DNA of 64,000 nt from Alteromonas sp. RKMC-009 (GCF_003584565.2 NZ_CP031010.1:2790001-2854000), one strand, 5' to 3'. Counted from the first letter of the stretch, positions 52,752 to 61,987 are shown. Made by a program: numbers and translations. The notes: generated by a model from the sequence alone, not told the origin.

Positions 52752-54884
52752 ATGAAGAAACCCGGAATTTTTATGGTGTCTGTGCTGACAGCCTCTGTCA
52801 GCATGGCGCTTACGGCAAGTGTAAATGCTCAGGAAAAAAATGCATCAGCAGATGATGTTGAAAAAATTGAAGTCGTCACCCAGCGTCAGCCTTATCGTGG
52901 CGACGTTCCGTTAAAATCATTACCCCAGAATGTGGATATCGTATCCGGCGAGCTGTTAGAAGATACCGGTATTAATGATTTACAAAATGCACTGGACTTT
53001 ACCAGTGGTATCGCCCGCCAGAACAGTTTTGGTGGCTTGTGGGACAGTTTTGCCATTCGCGGATTTGCCGGCGATGAAAACTTACCTTCAGGCTATATCG
53101 TTAATGGTTTCAGTGCAGGCCGTGGTTACAGCGGTCGCCGTGACACCTCCAACATTCAGTCTATTGAAGTGTTGAAAGGCCCGGGTTCAGCCCTCTACGG
53201 CCGCAGTGAGCCCGGCGGTACGATTAATATCATTACCAAAAAACCTCAGTTTGATGAAGAAGGGTATATTCAGGCGACAGTGGGCTCTTACGATCTCTAC
53301 CGGATTGAAGGTGATTATACGAATGCCATTAACAAAGACGCCGCTTTTCGTGTAAACGGCTCCTATGAAGATGCCGGCAGTTTCCGTGATACTGTAGAAA
53401 GCAAGAAACTCGCCCTGACACCTTCTGTAACCTATAATTTTGACAGCGATACCAGTGTTACCTACGAACTGGAACTGTTGGATCAGGAAGCGCCGTTTGA
53501 CCGCGGTATTCCGGTTCTCAACTACGAATTTGGTGCTGTACCCATAGAAAACTTTTATGGTGAACCAAACGACGGTCCCATGCAAATTGAGGCACTGGGC
53601 CATCAGTTAACAATTCAGAACCGCATTAACAGCGACTGGAATTTACTGGTTGGTCTGAATTACCGTGAGTCTACATTCGAAGGCTATTCCACAGATATCG
53701 AGCTTTCTGCCGGACGTCAATTGTTGTACACAGACGGTGAAACAGTTTCACGTCAGCGACGTTACCGTAATTATGAAGCGGACGATCTCTCCGGTCGTTT
53801 TGAGTTCAGCGGCACAGTAGAAGCTGCAGGCCTGACCCACCACATTCTCTTTGGTGCTGATGCCTACGATTACCAGTTAGACCAAATCCAGCAACGCTGG
53901 AGAACAGCCTGGCGTACAGGCGACACTACCTACTCTGTCGATTTGCAAAATCCGGTTTACGGACAGGAATTACCGGAAACATCTCCCATGTGGGATAACC
54001 GTGAAGAACAGAGCGCATACGGGCTTTACTTTCAGGATCAGATTGACTTAACAGAAAGCTGGAAACTATTGGGTGGCATACGTTTTGACGATTTCGAGCA
54101 AACCTTTTACACATACCTGACTGACACAGTTGCAGAGCAATCGCAAACGGCGCTCAGCCCACGTGTAGGTCTGGTGTATGAAATGTCTCCTCTTTATACC
54201 TTTTATGCCAGTTATTCTGAAGGGTTCAGACCAAACTCAGGTGCAGACATTAACGGCATGGCTTTCGAGCCGGAAGAAAGTAAATCTTATGAAACGGGCA
54301 TGAAATTCAGCAATGAAGATGAAAGTTTCAGTGGTACGGTTGCACTTTTCCGTGCTGAAAAAACGAATGTACTCACAGCGGACCCTGTGAACTCAGGCTA
54401 TTCAGCCGCACTTGGTGCAGCGGAAAGTCAGGGTGTTGAAATCGACATTAATGCTTTTATAGGCGCTGATACTACGCTGACGCTTGCTTACGCATACGTG
54501 GATGCAGAAACGTCGAATGATATTATCAATTTTGACTGGGGTGTTGAAATTCCCGCAGGCAGTCAGTTAATTAATATCCCAAAAAATAAAGCTAACCTCA
54601 CTGCCATGCACTTTTTAAATGTGGCCGGACACGACGCTAAAATCGGCGCCAGTGTAACCTATGTCAGTGACAGATTAGGTGAGACCATCGATCCGGATTA
54701 TGTGCTGCCCGCCTATACCACGGTGAAGCTGTTCGGCAGCATAAGCTTCTCTGAGCAGCTGTCGGTCAACGCCGATATTGATAACCTGTTCGATAAGGAA
54801 TACTACGCCAGTTCCTACTCCGCACTGTGGACCCAGCCGGGACCTCCCCGTACAGCAAGGATCAGTGTGAACTACACGTTTTAA
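52752..54884 (+). CDS. TonB-dependent siderophore receptor
   Basis: The 710-residue outer-membrane protein has a signal peptide (ending VNAQ), a TonB-box-like EKIEVVTQRQ, a siderophore-type plug (LPQNVDIVSGELLEDTGINDLQNALDFTSGI, FAIRGFAGDENLPSGYIVNGF, SIEVLKGPGSALYGRSEPGGTINIITKKP) and a 22-strand-type barrel ending NLFDKEYYASSYSALWTQPGPPRTARISVNYTF with the terminal Phe. The plug and C-terminal wording are typical of hydroxamate or catecholate ferric-siderophore receptors. A GTG one codon earlier is an alternative start. Its neighbours are amino-acid enzymes and regulators rather than other iron genes. Confidence 0.93.
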   Translation: MKKPGIFMVSVLTASVSMALTASVNAQEKNASADDVEKIEVVTQRQPYRGDVPLKSLPQNVDIVSGELLEDTGINDLQNALDFTSGIARQNSFGGLWDSFAIRGFAGDENLPSGYIVNGFSAGRGYSGRRDTSNIQSIEVLKGPGSALYGRSEPGGTINIITKKPQFDEEGYIQATVGSYDLYRIEGDYTNAINKDAAFRVNGSYEDAGSFRDTVESKKLALTPSVTYNFDSDTSVTYELELLDQEAPFDRGIPVLNYEFGAVPIENFYGEPNDGPMQIEALGHQLTIQNRINSDWNLLVGLNYRESTFEGYSTDIELSAGRQLLYTDGETVSRQRRYRNYEADDLSGRFEFSGTVEAAGLTHHILFGADAYDYQLDQIQQRWRTAWRTGDTTYSVDLQNPVYGQELPETSPMWDNREEQSAYGLYFQDQIDLTESWKLLGGIRFDDFEQTFYTYLTDTVAEQSQTALSPRVGLVYEMSPLYTFYASYSEGFRPNSGADINGMAFEPEESKSYETGMKFSNEDESFSGTVALFRAEKTNVLTADPVNSGYSAALGAAESQGVEIDINAFIGADTTLTLAYAYVDAETSNDIINFDWGVEIPAGSQLINIPKNKANLTAMHFLNVAGHDAKIGASVTYVSDRLGETIDPDYVLPAYTTVKLFGSISFSEQLSVNADIDNLFDKEYYASSYSALWTQPGPPRTARISVNYTF

Positions 54885-54909
54885 GTAGCAGATTATGCTG
54901 GTAAGCGTT

Positions 54910-54942
54910 GCTTTACGTTACTTAATACAGGTAACGTAAAGC
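54910..54942. promoter_or_regulatory. 12-bp inverted repeat before the Lrp gene
   Basis: GCTTTACGTTAC / GTAACGTAAAGC, perfect arms with a 9-nt loop, 26 bp before the Lrp start codon. No T run follows. It may be the Lrp-family operator or a leader hairpin. Confidence 0.5.
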
Positions 54943-54968
54943 CAGTTAAGTAGTAATCGGAGTATTTT

Positions 54969-55460
54969 ATGGCGGGTACAAAGCTGGATCGTATCGACAT
55001 CAACATTCTGGCCGAATTGCAGAAAAACGGCCGTATCACCAACACAGACCTGGCTGATGCTGTGGCATTGTCTCCGAGTCCCTGTCTTGCGAGGGTCAAG
55101 CGGCTTGAGAAAGCCGGTTACATCACCAGTTACAATGCAAAAATCGCCCTGCACAAATTAGGCGAAACAGCGACGGTATTTACCGAAGTAACGCTGGCAG
55201 ATCACCACATGGAAGATTTTGCCAAGTTCGAACGGAATATCCGCACTATCGACGAGGTGATTGAATGCCACCTGATCAGTGGCGGATACGATTATCTGCT
55301 TAAGTTTGTGACCCGGGGTATTTCTCACTACCAGTCACTGATGGAAGAAATTCTGGAAGCCGATTTCGGGATATCCAAATATTTTAGTTACATCGTGCTG
55401 AAATCCCCCATCGAAAAATTGCATTATCCTCTGTCTACTTTATTTAAACCGGAAAAATAA
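54969..55460 (+). CDS. Lrp/AsnC-family regulator
   Basis: The 163-residue protein has the Lrp helix-turn-helix (LDRIDINILAELQKNGRITNTDLADAVALSPSPCLARVKRLEKAGYI, about 6-52) and the RAM effector domain (VFTEVTLADHHMEDFAKFERNIRTIDEVIECHLISGGYDYLLKFVTRGISHYQSLMEEIL). It is of the BkdR/leucine-responsive type that senses amino acids. It is followed after 1 bp by ghrA, so the two are one transcription unit. Confidence 0.92.
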   Translation: MAGTKLDRIDINILAELQKNGRITNTDLADAVALSPSPCLARVKRLEKAGYITSYNAKIALHKLGETATVFTEVTLADHHMEDFAKFERNIRTIDEVIECHLISGGYDYLLKFVTRGISHYQSLMEEILEADFGISKYFSYIVLKSPIEKLHYPLSTLFKPEK

Positions 55461-55461
55461 C

Positions 55462-56394
55462 GTGCCGCTGACGCTACTCTATAAAGGACCCGCTGCCCGC
55501 GGAGAATGCTGGCAAACAGCAATGGCTAAGGCGTTACCGGAAGTAAACTGGCTGACCTGGCCGGATGTGCCCGATGATAGTGCCGTGGACGGTATTATCA
55601 CCTGGACGCTGCCGGAAAATGCGTTGTCGCGGTTTACAAATTTGAAAGCGATTTTCTCCGTTGGTGCCGGGGTAGATCAGTTCTCTCCGGCATCACTTTC
55701 TTCTGATATAAAGCTGGTAAGAATGGTCGATCCGGCCATCGCTCAGCAAATGAAGACCTATGTTGCCTATGCCGTGTTAATGCTGCACAGGCAACATCTG
55801 GACTATGCACAGGAACAACAACGTAAAACCTGGTCTCCCCTGCCTGTGGCCCTGCCACATGAATGCACAGTGGGTATTCTGGGCCTTGGAAATCTGGGCA
55901 ATGAAGTCGCCACCATGCTTTCCGGGCTGGGCTTTACGGTAAGAGGCTGGAGCAGAAGCGCTAAAAACTTACCGAAAATTACGACATTTCATGGTGAAGA
56001 AAGTCTTCCGGCATTTCTTTCCGGATGTCATGTGCTGGTTTGCTTACTGCCACTCACAGAGCAGACACGGGGCATTCTTAATCATGACACGTTGTCGGCA
56101 CTACCGGCCGGAGCGTCATTGATCAACACCGGACGGGGTGGACATCTGGTTGAAAAGGATTTGCTGGCCTTACTCGACAACGGTCATTTAAATTACGCCG
56201 TGCTGGATGTGTTCGAACAGGAGCCGTTACCAGAGTCACACCCGTTCTGGGCGCATCCGAAAATTCATATTACTCCCCACATCGCTTCATCGACAAGCAA
56301 TGACACTGCTGCTTTGCAGCTTGTTGCTAACATAAAACGCTGGCTCAATGATGAAGCTATGGAAGGGGAAGTGGATTGCAGGCAAGGCTATTAG
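55462..56394 (+). CDS. ghrA: Glyoxylate/hydroxypyruvate reductase A
   Basis: The 310-residue D-2-hydroxyacid dehydrogenase uses NADPH to reduce glyoxylate to glycolate or hydroxypyruvate to glycerate. GhrA features: FSVGAGVDQF (about 67-76), Rossmann motif TVGILGLGNLGNEVA, CLLPLTEQTRGILN, INTGRGGHLVEKDLLALLDNGHL with the catalytic Arg region, and DVFEQEPLPESHPFWAHPKIHITPHIASST with Glu and His of the active site. The start is GTG with GGAAAAA upstream. Its coupling to an amino-acid-sensing Lrp gene suggests it handles the keto acid made by a nearby amino-acid enzyme. Confidence 0.92.
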   Translation: MPLTLLYKGPAARGECWQTAMAKALPEVNWLTWPDVPDDSAVDGIITWTLPENALSRFTNLKAIFSVGAGVDQFSPASLSSDIKLVRMVDPAIAQQMKTYVAYAVLMLHRQHLDYAQEQQRKTWSPLPVALPHECTVGILGLGNLGNEVATMLSGLGFTVRGWSRSAKNLPKITTFHGEESLPAFLSGCHVLVCLLPLTEQTRGILNHDTLSALPAGASLINTGRGGHLVEKDLLALLDNGHLNYAVLDVFEQEPLPESHPFWAHPKIHITPHIASSTSNDTAALQLVANIKRWLNDEAMEGEVDCRQGY

Positions 56395-56404
56395 CCCTGC
56401 CTGC
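56378..56404. terminator. Hairpin at the end of ghrA
   Basis: GCAGGC (56378) pairs with GCCTGC (56399) around an inner GGCT/AGCC stem, overlapping the ghrA stop. It lacks a T run; it may end transcription between ghrA and the convergent phytochrome gene. Confidence 0.45.
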
Positions 56405-56455
56405 ATGTGACAATTTGAAAAGAATAGAGCACCCTCTTCAAACTAAGCGGAATAT

Positions 56456-59113
56456 TCAGGATTCCACGGCAGATTTAATCACATCTTTCGTCAGCGGTTT
56501 AACCAGGTGTTTTTCAAAACCGGCGTTTTTGGAGTCTTCCAGATAGCGGTCTGATCCCCAGCCACTTTGTGAATAAAACTTGACCTGATACGCCTCCGGC
56601 TGAATCTTCAGCACCTTACACAATTCATAGCCGTCAATGCCGGGCATGCCGATATCTAAAAACACACAGTTGGGTCTGAATGCCCTGAATGTTTCCAGCG
56701 CTTTAGTCGGGTCTGACACGCCTTTGGTTTTGTATCCCATGGACTCGGCCAGCATGCAATAGGTATCAACAAGGTCTGCATTATCGTCGACAAACATTAC
56801 CCTGGTTTCTAACGTGACCTCATCTTCGTCAGAACCCACGGTGGTTTCATCATAGGCAATACGCGAAATTGGAAGACGGATAAAGAAGGTGCTCCCCTTG
56901 CCCGTGCCTTCACTTTCTACGCGGATATCGCCATGGTGCAGAGCCACAAGCTTGCTCACCAGAGTCAGACCGATCCCCAGCCCGCCCTTAGTATGGGTAG
57001 AATGGGCTTCAATTTGCGTGAACATATTAAACACATCTGCAAGCCGTTCCTGAGGGATCCCCATGCCATTATCGGCGATTTCCACCACAACCAGTGAGCC
57101 TTCTCCCCGCACCAGGATGCGAATATGTCCGCCATCTTCTGTATATTTGGCAGCATTATGAATGATATTGGAGAATATCTGGCTGAGCCTTGCTTTATCG
57201 CCGTAAACAGTGACATGCTCATTCGGGTATTCCACATCAATATGATGATTTTTAGCAGTAAGATGTTCGTTGACCATTTCCAGTGACTGGGAAATCACTT
57301 CATGAATAAGTAGTTTTTCGAACTCCAGTTTTACTTTCCCCTGCGTGATCCGCGACACATCCATGAGGTCGTTGACCAATTTGGACATGTAGTTTGCCTG
57401 ACGACTTATAATGGCTGTCACACGCTTTCTGGTGGCTTCGTCGTCTACGGATTCCAGGATACTGGCACCGGACGTAATCGGCCCTAACGGATTGCGCAAC
57501 TCATGGGCCAGCGTAGCGAGGAATTCGTTGCGGTAGCGATCCTGTTTTTCAAGCTCCTGAATACTGATATGCATTTTTTCCTGCACATCCAGTGCGTATA
57601 CCAGGAACATACGATTCAGCCGGTTTGCTGTTTCAATATCGGCTTTGTCGAAGGCATGTGAATACCCGTTAATACGACGTTCGTTCACGGCAAAAGAGGT
57701 TCTGGGTTTTAACCGCTCCTCTTTAGGCGCATCTTCGTCTTTTTCATTTTCAACACCAACCCAACGCTGAATACGCGTCGTTTCCTTCCGGAACCATGCC
57801 GTAAAGTAGCGTTTCTTTTCGAACAATGGGATGATCATGATCCCCGCGATGCCAAGCTCACGGGCTTCCGGCCACTCTTCATATAGGTGGTCATTGGTAT
57901 AGGGAAAGCCGTAACTGTGACTCACCTTAGTAAAAATAGATTTAACCAGTTCAACAGGCAGAACGTTCCCTAAAGAGATGGTTTCGTACTGAGAAAAATA
58001 CAAAAAACCATCTGAATTTAACGCATCGAGAAACGCTTTCTCACCGCTTTTCACGACTCTGCCAATAGGGTTTGAGGGCCCGATTTTGTCCAGCATTAAA
58101 TCAACGGCTTTATCCGTTTCTTCTTTTTTAATACGGGCAATTTCTTCTTCTTTCGCCCGCAAATGCCAGCTGAAAAGCTGACTTAAGTTCTCACATTGCA
58201 GGCGCACATCCTGAGGAATATAGCAAGGTTCGCGGTGATGGCAGGATATCAGTCCGTACAGCTCACCTTCGGTTACCAGAGAGACGGAAAAAGAGGCCCG
58301 CAGCCCCTGGTTACGGATGTACTGCAAATGAACAGGGGAAAAACGGCGCAGCAGAGAGCGGGTTAAATCCAGCGGTTCACGGCCGGTTTCTTCGCGCGAC
58401 GGGATGAGTTCAGAGGCAGGTAATTCTGTATCCGGTGTCAGACGAACCCAATTAGTTTTATACAGCTCCCTCGCCTGTTTGGGAATATCAGTAGCTGGAA
58501 AATAGAGGTCCTGATATGAAGACATATCTTCCGCTTTTGCTTCTGCGATTACCTTACCGGAAAAATCGTCATTAAACTTATACAGTACTACTCTGTCCAT
58601 GTTGGTGAGGTAGCGGATAGTTGATACCATTTCCGCAGCCATTTCATTTAACGTGGACATTTCTTTAAAACGGGGAGCCACAGACATGGAATACAGTTTA
58701 ATAAACTGCTCTGCGCTGTACGTATCACGGAATTCAGTAGCCGGTTCCAGTTCAACCACGTAGTGATCTCCACTGTTATAAACTACTGCAAGATATTCGG
58801 CTTCGGCCCCTTCACAAAGCAACTTTTCATTTAACCGTATCTTAATAGGCAGCCTGATGTTGTTTTTTGAGACACGCTCAAAGGTATCCGTCAGAAATGA
58901 TTTACTGTCAGTTTCCGGAGAGAGCAAAGACAGAAAAGCTTTACTTATAATAGAGTCAGCGAACAGGTTTTTTATATTCTCACTGACTATCGATACATCT
59001 AACGTCTCTTTCCCGAACGCGATGAGGAAGCCGTAACTCTGAATAGTTTCAGGGATATGGATAGGTTCATCTTCACAACGTTGAAATGAAAATGACGAAT
59101 TTTGTGTTTGCAT
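56456..59113 (-). CDS. bphP: Bacteriophytochrome hybrid histidine kinase with receiver domain
   Basis: The 885-residue protein is a full red/far-red photoreceptor kinase. Order: PAS_2 (about 10-120) with Cys13 in RCEDEPIHIPETIQSYGFLI, the biliverdin attachment residue; GAF (about 145-310) with PATDIPKQARELYKTNWVRLTPD and SPVHLQYIRNQGLRASFSVSL; PHY (about 325-500); HisKA with LAHELRNPLGPI (His537); HATPase_c (about 650-755: DNGMGIPQERLADVFNMFTQ, GGLGIGLTLV); and a receiver (about 765-885: VMFVDDNADLVDTY, NCVFLDIGMPGIDGYEL, LVKPLTKD). The start at 59113 has a GAGGGG ribosome-binding site; 87 upstream in-frame codons are not family-like. No haem oxygenase gene is in the window. Confidence 0.93.
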   Translation of the reverse strand: MQTQNSSFSFQRCEDEPIHIPETIQSYGFLIAFGKETLDVSIVSENIKNLFADSIISKAFLSLLSPETDSKSFLTDTFERVSKNNIRLPIKIRLNEKLLCEGAEAEYLAVVYNSGDHYVVELEPATEFRDTYSAEQFIKLYSMSVAPRFKEMSTLNEMAAEMVSTIRYLTNMDRVVLYKFNDDFSGKVIAEAKAEDMSSYQDLYFPATDIPKQARELYKTNWVRLTPDTELPASELIPSREETGREPLDLTRSLLRRFSPVHLQYIRNQGLRASFSVSLVTEGELYGLISCHHREPCYIPQDVRLQCENLSQLFSWHLRAKEEEIARIKKEETDKAVDLMLDKIGPSNPIGRVVKSGEKAFLDALNSDGFLYFSQYETISLGNVLPVELVKSIFTKVSHSYGFPYTNDHLYEEWPEARELGIAGIMIIPLFEKKRYFTAWFRKETTRIQRWVGVENEKDEDAPKEERLKPRTSFAVNERRINGYSHAFDKADIETANRLNRMFLVYALDVQEKMHISIQELEKQDRYRNEFLATLAHELRNPLGPITSGASILESVDDEATRKRVTAIISRQANYMSKLVNDLMDVSRITQGKVKLEFEKLLIHEVISQSLEMVNEHLTAKNHHIDVEYPNEHVTVYGDKARLSQIFSNIIHNAAKYTEDGGHIRILVRGEGSLVVVEIADNGMGIPQERLADVFNMFTQIEAHSTHTKGGLGIGLTLVSKLVALHHGDIRVESEGTGKGSTFFIRLPISRIAYDETTVGSDEDEVTLETRVMFVDDNADLVDTYCMLAESMGYKTKGVSDPTKALETFRAFRPNCVFLDIGMPGIDGYELCKVLKIQPEAYQVKFYSQSGWGSDRYLEDSKNAGFEKHLVKPLTKDVIKSAVES

Positions 59114-59520
59114 CGATACCCCTCTGCAAAGATATTTCATTAGACAAAAGTCTAATACGGAGAAACACGCTAACACATCGACACTCAAATTGATAAGAAA
59201 AAGGGAAATGAAAGCCTGCTTTATAGCCCGGCAACCTGTACATACGACGATTTCCGGTTTCAAACAACAGGAATGCTCATGTAGATGTTTCAGGGGGTAT
59301 GAAATTGCTACCCTGAAAGGGATAACCATTTTGCTATTGAGTCTATAAAACATCTTATACCGGGCCACGTTCAAATACTCCCTCCACCGCGCTGTCCGCC
59401 TGCTGTGTGGCCTTTATACAAATGTTCTTTTTTATGGTCTGGTCATTTTTACAAGAAGGAACAAAAGATGCTTTTGAGAGATGATTTTAAAGTCCCGTAA
59501 ATTAATAAAGGTAATGCAAA
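59114..59520. promoter_or_regulatory. Divergent region bphP / SDR gene
   Basis: About 407 bp. It holds the perfect inverted repeat ATTAGAC-AAAA-GTCTAAT (59139-59156), 26 bp before the bphP start, and AAAGGTAATGCAAA before the SDR start. An in-frame leftward reading across the first part is not credible as coding. Confidence 0.5.
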
Positions 59521-60423
59521 ATGTCAGAAAATAGTAATATTGAGCTACAGGATCCACGCTATAAGTTTGACTCAGGTAATACCCGAAAAAATACTGGGCA
59601 ACCTGACCCGGCATTGGATGCTAAATTGAAACCGGAAGCTGATCATGGAGAGTCGGACTATGTGGGATACGGCAGGCTTAAAGGCAGAAAAGCTTTAATT
59701 ACCGGCGGTGATTCAGGTATCGGTAGGGCTGTAGCAATAGCCTATGCAAGAGAAGGCGCTGACGTAGTCATAAATTATCTTGAGAGTGAACGTATCGATG
59801 GTGAAAACACCCTTGCTATTTTAAAACAGGAAGGTATAAGTGCCTTTGCTATAGAAGGGGATTTGAAGGACGAAAAATTCTGTAACCAACTCGTCCGGGA
59901 AGCAGCCAATTCACTCGGTGGTTTGGATATCATTGTAAACAATGCCGGCAAGCAAATTTTTGTAGAAAATATTGAGGATCTGAGCACGGAACAATTTCGT
60001 TCAACCTTTGAGACCAATGTATTTTCAATGTTCTGGATAACAAAAGCTGCTGTCCGTTTTCTCCCCCCCGGTTCAAGTATAATTAACACTACATCAATAC
60101 AGTCTTATCAACCTTCCGCCGGCTTACTGGACTACGCTTCCACGAAAGGAGCAATCACATCCTTTACAAAAGCTTGCGCAAAAATGCTCATTGAAAAGGG
60201 CATAAGGGTAAATGGTGTTGCTCCGGGCCCGATATGGACCCCGTTGCAACAAAGCGGAGGTCAGCCTGCCGACAAACTGGAAACTTTCGGTCAGAACACG
60301 CCCATCGGACGCCCCGGGCAACCTTCCGAGCTCGCTTCCATTTATGTTTATCTTGCGTCCGGTGAATCCAGCTACGTCACTGCAGAAATCATGGGCGTAA
60401 CCGGCGGCCAACATTTACCATAA
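59521..60423 (+). CDS. Short-chain dehydrogenase/reductase, YghA/YdaD-like
   Basis: The 300-residue NAD(P)-dependent SDR has the N-terminal extension of the general-stress YdaD/YghA group (QDPRYKFDSGNTRKNTGQPDP), the cofactor motif ALITGGDSGIGRAVAIAYAREGADV, the NNAGKQ motif, catalytic Ser in INTTSIQSYQPS, YASTK with Tyr-x3-Lys, and VNGVAPGPIWTPL. Substrates of the group are aldehydes or simple carbonyls. It overlaps the following gene by 1 nt. Divergent from the light sensor, it may be a stress or light-responsive gene. Confidence 0.9.
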   Translation: MSENSNIELQDPRYKFDSGNTRKNTGQPDPALDAKLKPEADHGESDYVGYGRLKGRKALITGGDSGIGRAVAIAYAREGADVVINYLESERIDGENTLAILKQEGISAFAIEGDLKDEKFCNQLVREAANSLGGLDIIVNNAGKQIFVENIEDLSTEQFRSTFETNVFSMFWITKAAVRFLPPGSSIINTTSIQSYQPSAGLLDYASTKGAITSFTKACAKMLIEKGIRVNGVAPGPIWTPLQQSGGQPADKLETFGQNTPIGRPGQPSELASIYVYLASGESSYVTAEIMGVTGGQHLP

Positions 60424-61049
60424 TGATGAGTGATACGTTGCTGTTATTCCTTAATCTGGCAGGGATCGGATTTTTTGCCATCTCCGGCACGCTTCTGGGC
60501 GAAAGGAAAAGTGTAAACGGTTTTGGTATTACTGTACTCGCCACATTGACGGCAACAGGTGGCGGAACAATCCGCGACCTGTTGCTCAATAAACCTGTGT
60601 TTTGGATCGAGGACTCCATCTATCTGCTTACCAATTTTGTAGCAATTATGGTGAGTATTCTGTTTATCCGCCGCTTTCCTTCACCGGACAACCGGTATTT
60701 TCTTATAGTCGATGCAGCAGGCCTCGCTCTGTTCAATATTATCGGTATTTTTAAGGCCACTCAGGCAGATGCAGATTTAGTGGTGGCATTGACAATGGGT
60801 GTTATCACCTCGGTCTTCGGGGGAATTTTGCGGGACGTAATTTGCAGAGAAGTGCCGGTTACGTTGAAGAACCAGCTGTATGCCACAACCTGTATAGCCG
60901 GCGGGCTGACCTATGTCGTTACAACGAATTTAGGTTGGAACACTTATATTTGTGTAGGTATGGCTTTCAGCACCACGTTTGTCATGCGTATGTCTGCAAT
61001 ATATGAAGGATGGCGACTGCAAATTTTTAGTCAAAAGTCTAATGGCTGA
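60423..61049 (+). CDS. TRIC-type membrane protein (UPF0126, YadS/YicG-like)
   Basis: The 208-residue inner-membrane protein has seven helices in two repeated halves, each starting with the family motif: FFAISGTLLGERKSVNGFGITVLATLTATGGGTIRDLLLNKPVFW and VVALTMGVITSVFGGILRDVICREVPVTL. Prokaryotic TRIC proteins are trimeric cation or possibly amino-acid channels. Its ATG overlaps the SDR stop codon (TAATG), so the two genes form one unit. Confidence 0.92.
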   Translation: MMSDTLLLFLNLAGIGFFAISGTLLGERKSVNGFGITVLATLTATGGGTIRDLLLNKPVFWIEDSIYLLTNFVAIMVSILFIRRFPSPDNRYFLIVDAAGLALFNIIGIFKATQADADLVVALTMGVITSVFGGILRDVICREVPVTLKNQLYATTCIAGGLTYVVTTNLGWNTYICVGMAFSTTFVMRMSAIYEGWRLQIFSQKSNG

Positions 61050-61099
61050 TTTAAATAGCTACTGCTAGATTCAATGTGGGCTATAGATTAGGTGTGTTT

Positions 61100-61381
61100 A
61101 TGAGCAGTAAGATTGAAAGTCCCGCAAGTAATCAAAAAATGTCAGTTTTAGATGGCGTCTCATTCTTTTGTAAAAGTAAACTTGTTCACATTAAAGAGTT
61201 TACCGGAGATGTGATTGGCAATAATCTCGAAGCCACATTGACTGATTCCGGCCGTGTCCGTTTTGTATCTGCAGGCCATAATGTACTGGCAGTATCGATG
61301 ATATCTAATTTTGTCAGTCAGCGATTTTTACTCAAGTTTAATGAGAATAAGTGGGTAATAGAGTCTGAAGAGGCTGCATAA
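61100..61381 (+). CDS. Small unknown protein
   Basis: A 93-residue soluble protein I do not recognise, with AGGTG before its start. The middle (HIKEFTGDVIGNNLEATLTDSGRVRFVSAGHNVLAVSMISNFVSQRFLLKFNENKWVI) suggests a small beta-sheet domain. It lies 50 bp after the TRIC gene and may belong to its unit. Confidence 0.6.
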   Translation: MSSKIESPASNQKMSVLDGVSFFCKSKLVHIKEFTGDVIGNNLEATLTDSGRVRFVSAGHNVLAVSMISNFVSQRFLLKFNENKWVIESEEAA

Positions 61382-61396
61382 ATCACATACAGCCGT

Positions 61397-61416
61397 TTAT
61401 CTGTAAAATCAGATAA
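61397..61416. terminator. Hairpin between convergent genes
   Basis: TTATCTG-TAAAAT-CAGATAA, a 7-bp AT-rich stem between the small gene at 61100 and the DUF1989 gene, overlapping the latter's stop codon. A weak two-way terminator at best. Confidence 0.4.
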
Positions 61417-61987
61417 TTTCGTATTGGATGGGTTTATATTTGAAATTGTTCGACTCGCCGGCAGAACAGGCTGTCAGCCCTACTATCATATCCATTTTAG
61501 CTTCGAAAACTGTGTAATCGCCCTGCCCGGATTTTGGTGGCAACACACTTAATTTGCCGTTTTTAGCAATTTCTACATTCATAAATGTGTTAAAAGTTGT
61601 TCCGATAAGATGAGCAGGTATACCGTATTCCCTGAATGCGTTTACGAGGTTACCGTGGCAGCCGGGTACCGGCTCTTCTTCGGGGTAAAAATGTATAAAA
61701 GTGTCCACGCTGCAAGGAGTAAGCAAAAAGTCGTGGTCTTCAACGGTGTCCTCACAAATTTCAAACATCACATGACTTTCATTTGAATATAAAAGCGATG
61801 ACTTTCCGAAATTAACGCTTTCATTGTAGTCGAGAGAGCGACCTGAAGATAAGTACTCATTATGATTGTCGCTGTTAAAAGCGTACAAGTCTGCTACCTG
61901 CTCGCCTTCGGGATCAATCACTTTCAACTTCTGTCCTTTCTTAAGTTCAAACGCTACACCACTTCGCGGTGGAATCGTGTTAATCAT
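61409..61987 (-). CDS. DUF1989 / urea-carboxylase-associated family protein
   Basis: The 192-residue protein shows the DUF1989 pattern: IPPRSGVAFELKKGQKLKVIDPEGEQVADLYAFN, LYSNESHVMFEICEDTVEDHDFLLTPCS, HGNLVNAFREYGI, FMNVEIAKNGKL and MDMIVGLTACSAGESNNFKYKPIQYEI. Relatives near urea carboxylase genes act on carboxyguanidine; others have no known function. Its start overlaps the stop of the preceding YqcI/YcgG-family gene by 4 nt, so the two are made together and probably act on the same nitrogen compound. Confidence 0.85.
   Translation of the reverse strand: MINTIPPRSGVAFELKKGQKLKVIDPEGEQVADLYAFNSDNHNEYLSSGRSLDYNESVNFGKSSLLYSNESHVMFEICEDTVEDHDFLLTPCSVDTFIHFYPEEEPVPGCHGNLVNAFREYGIPAHLIGTTFNTFMNVEIAKNGKLSVLPPKSGQGDYTVFEAKMDMIVGLTACSAGESNNFKYKPIQYEII

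Noticed and set aside
52514..52804. Leftward frame upstream of the siderophore receptor
   Set aside because: Overlaps the receptor signal peptide on the other strand and has no coding character.
59114..59374. N-terminal extension of the bacteriophytochrome by 87 residues
   Set aside because: Families start near the biliverdin Cys; the good ribosome-binding site is at 59113 and the extension crosses an inverted repeat.
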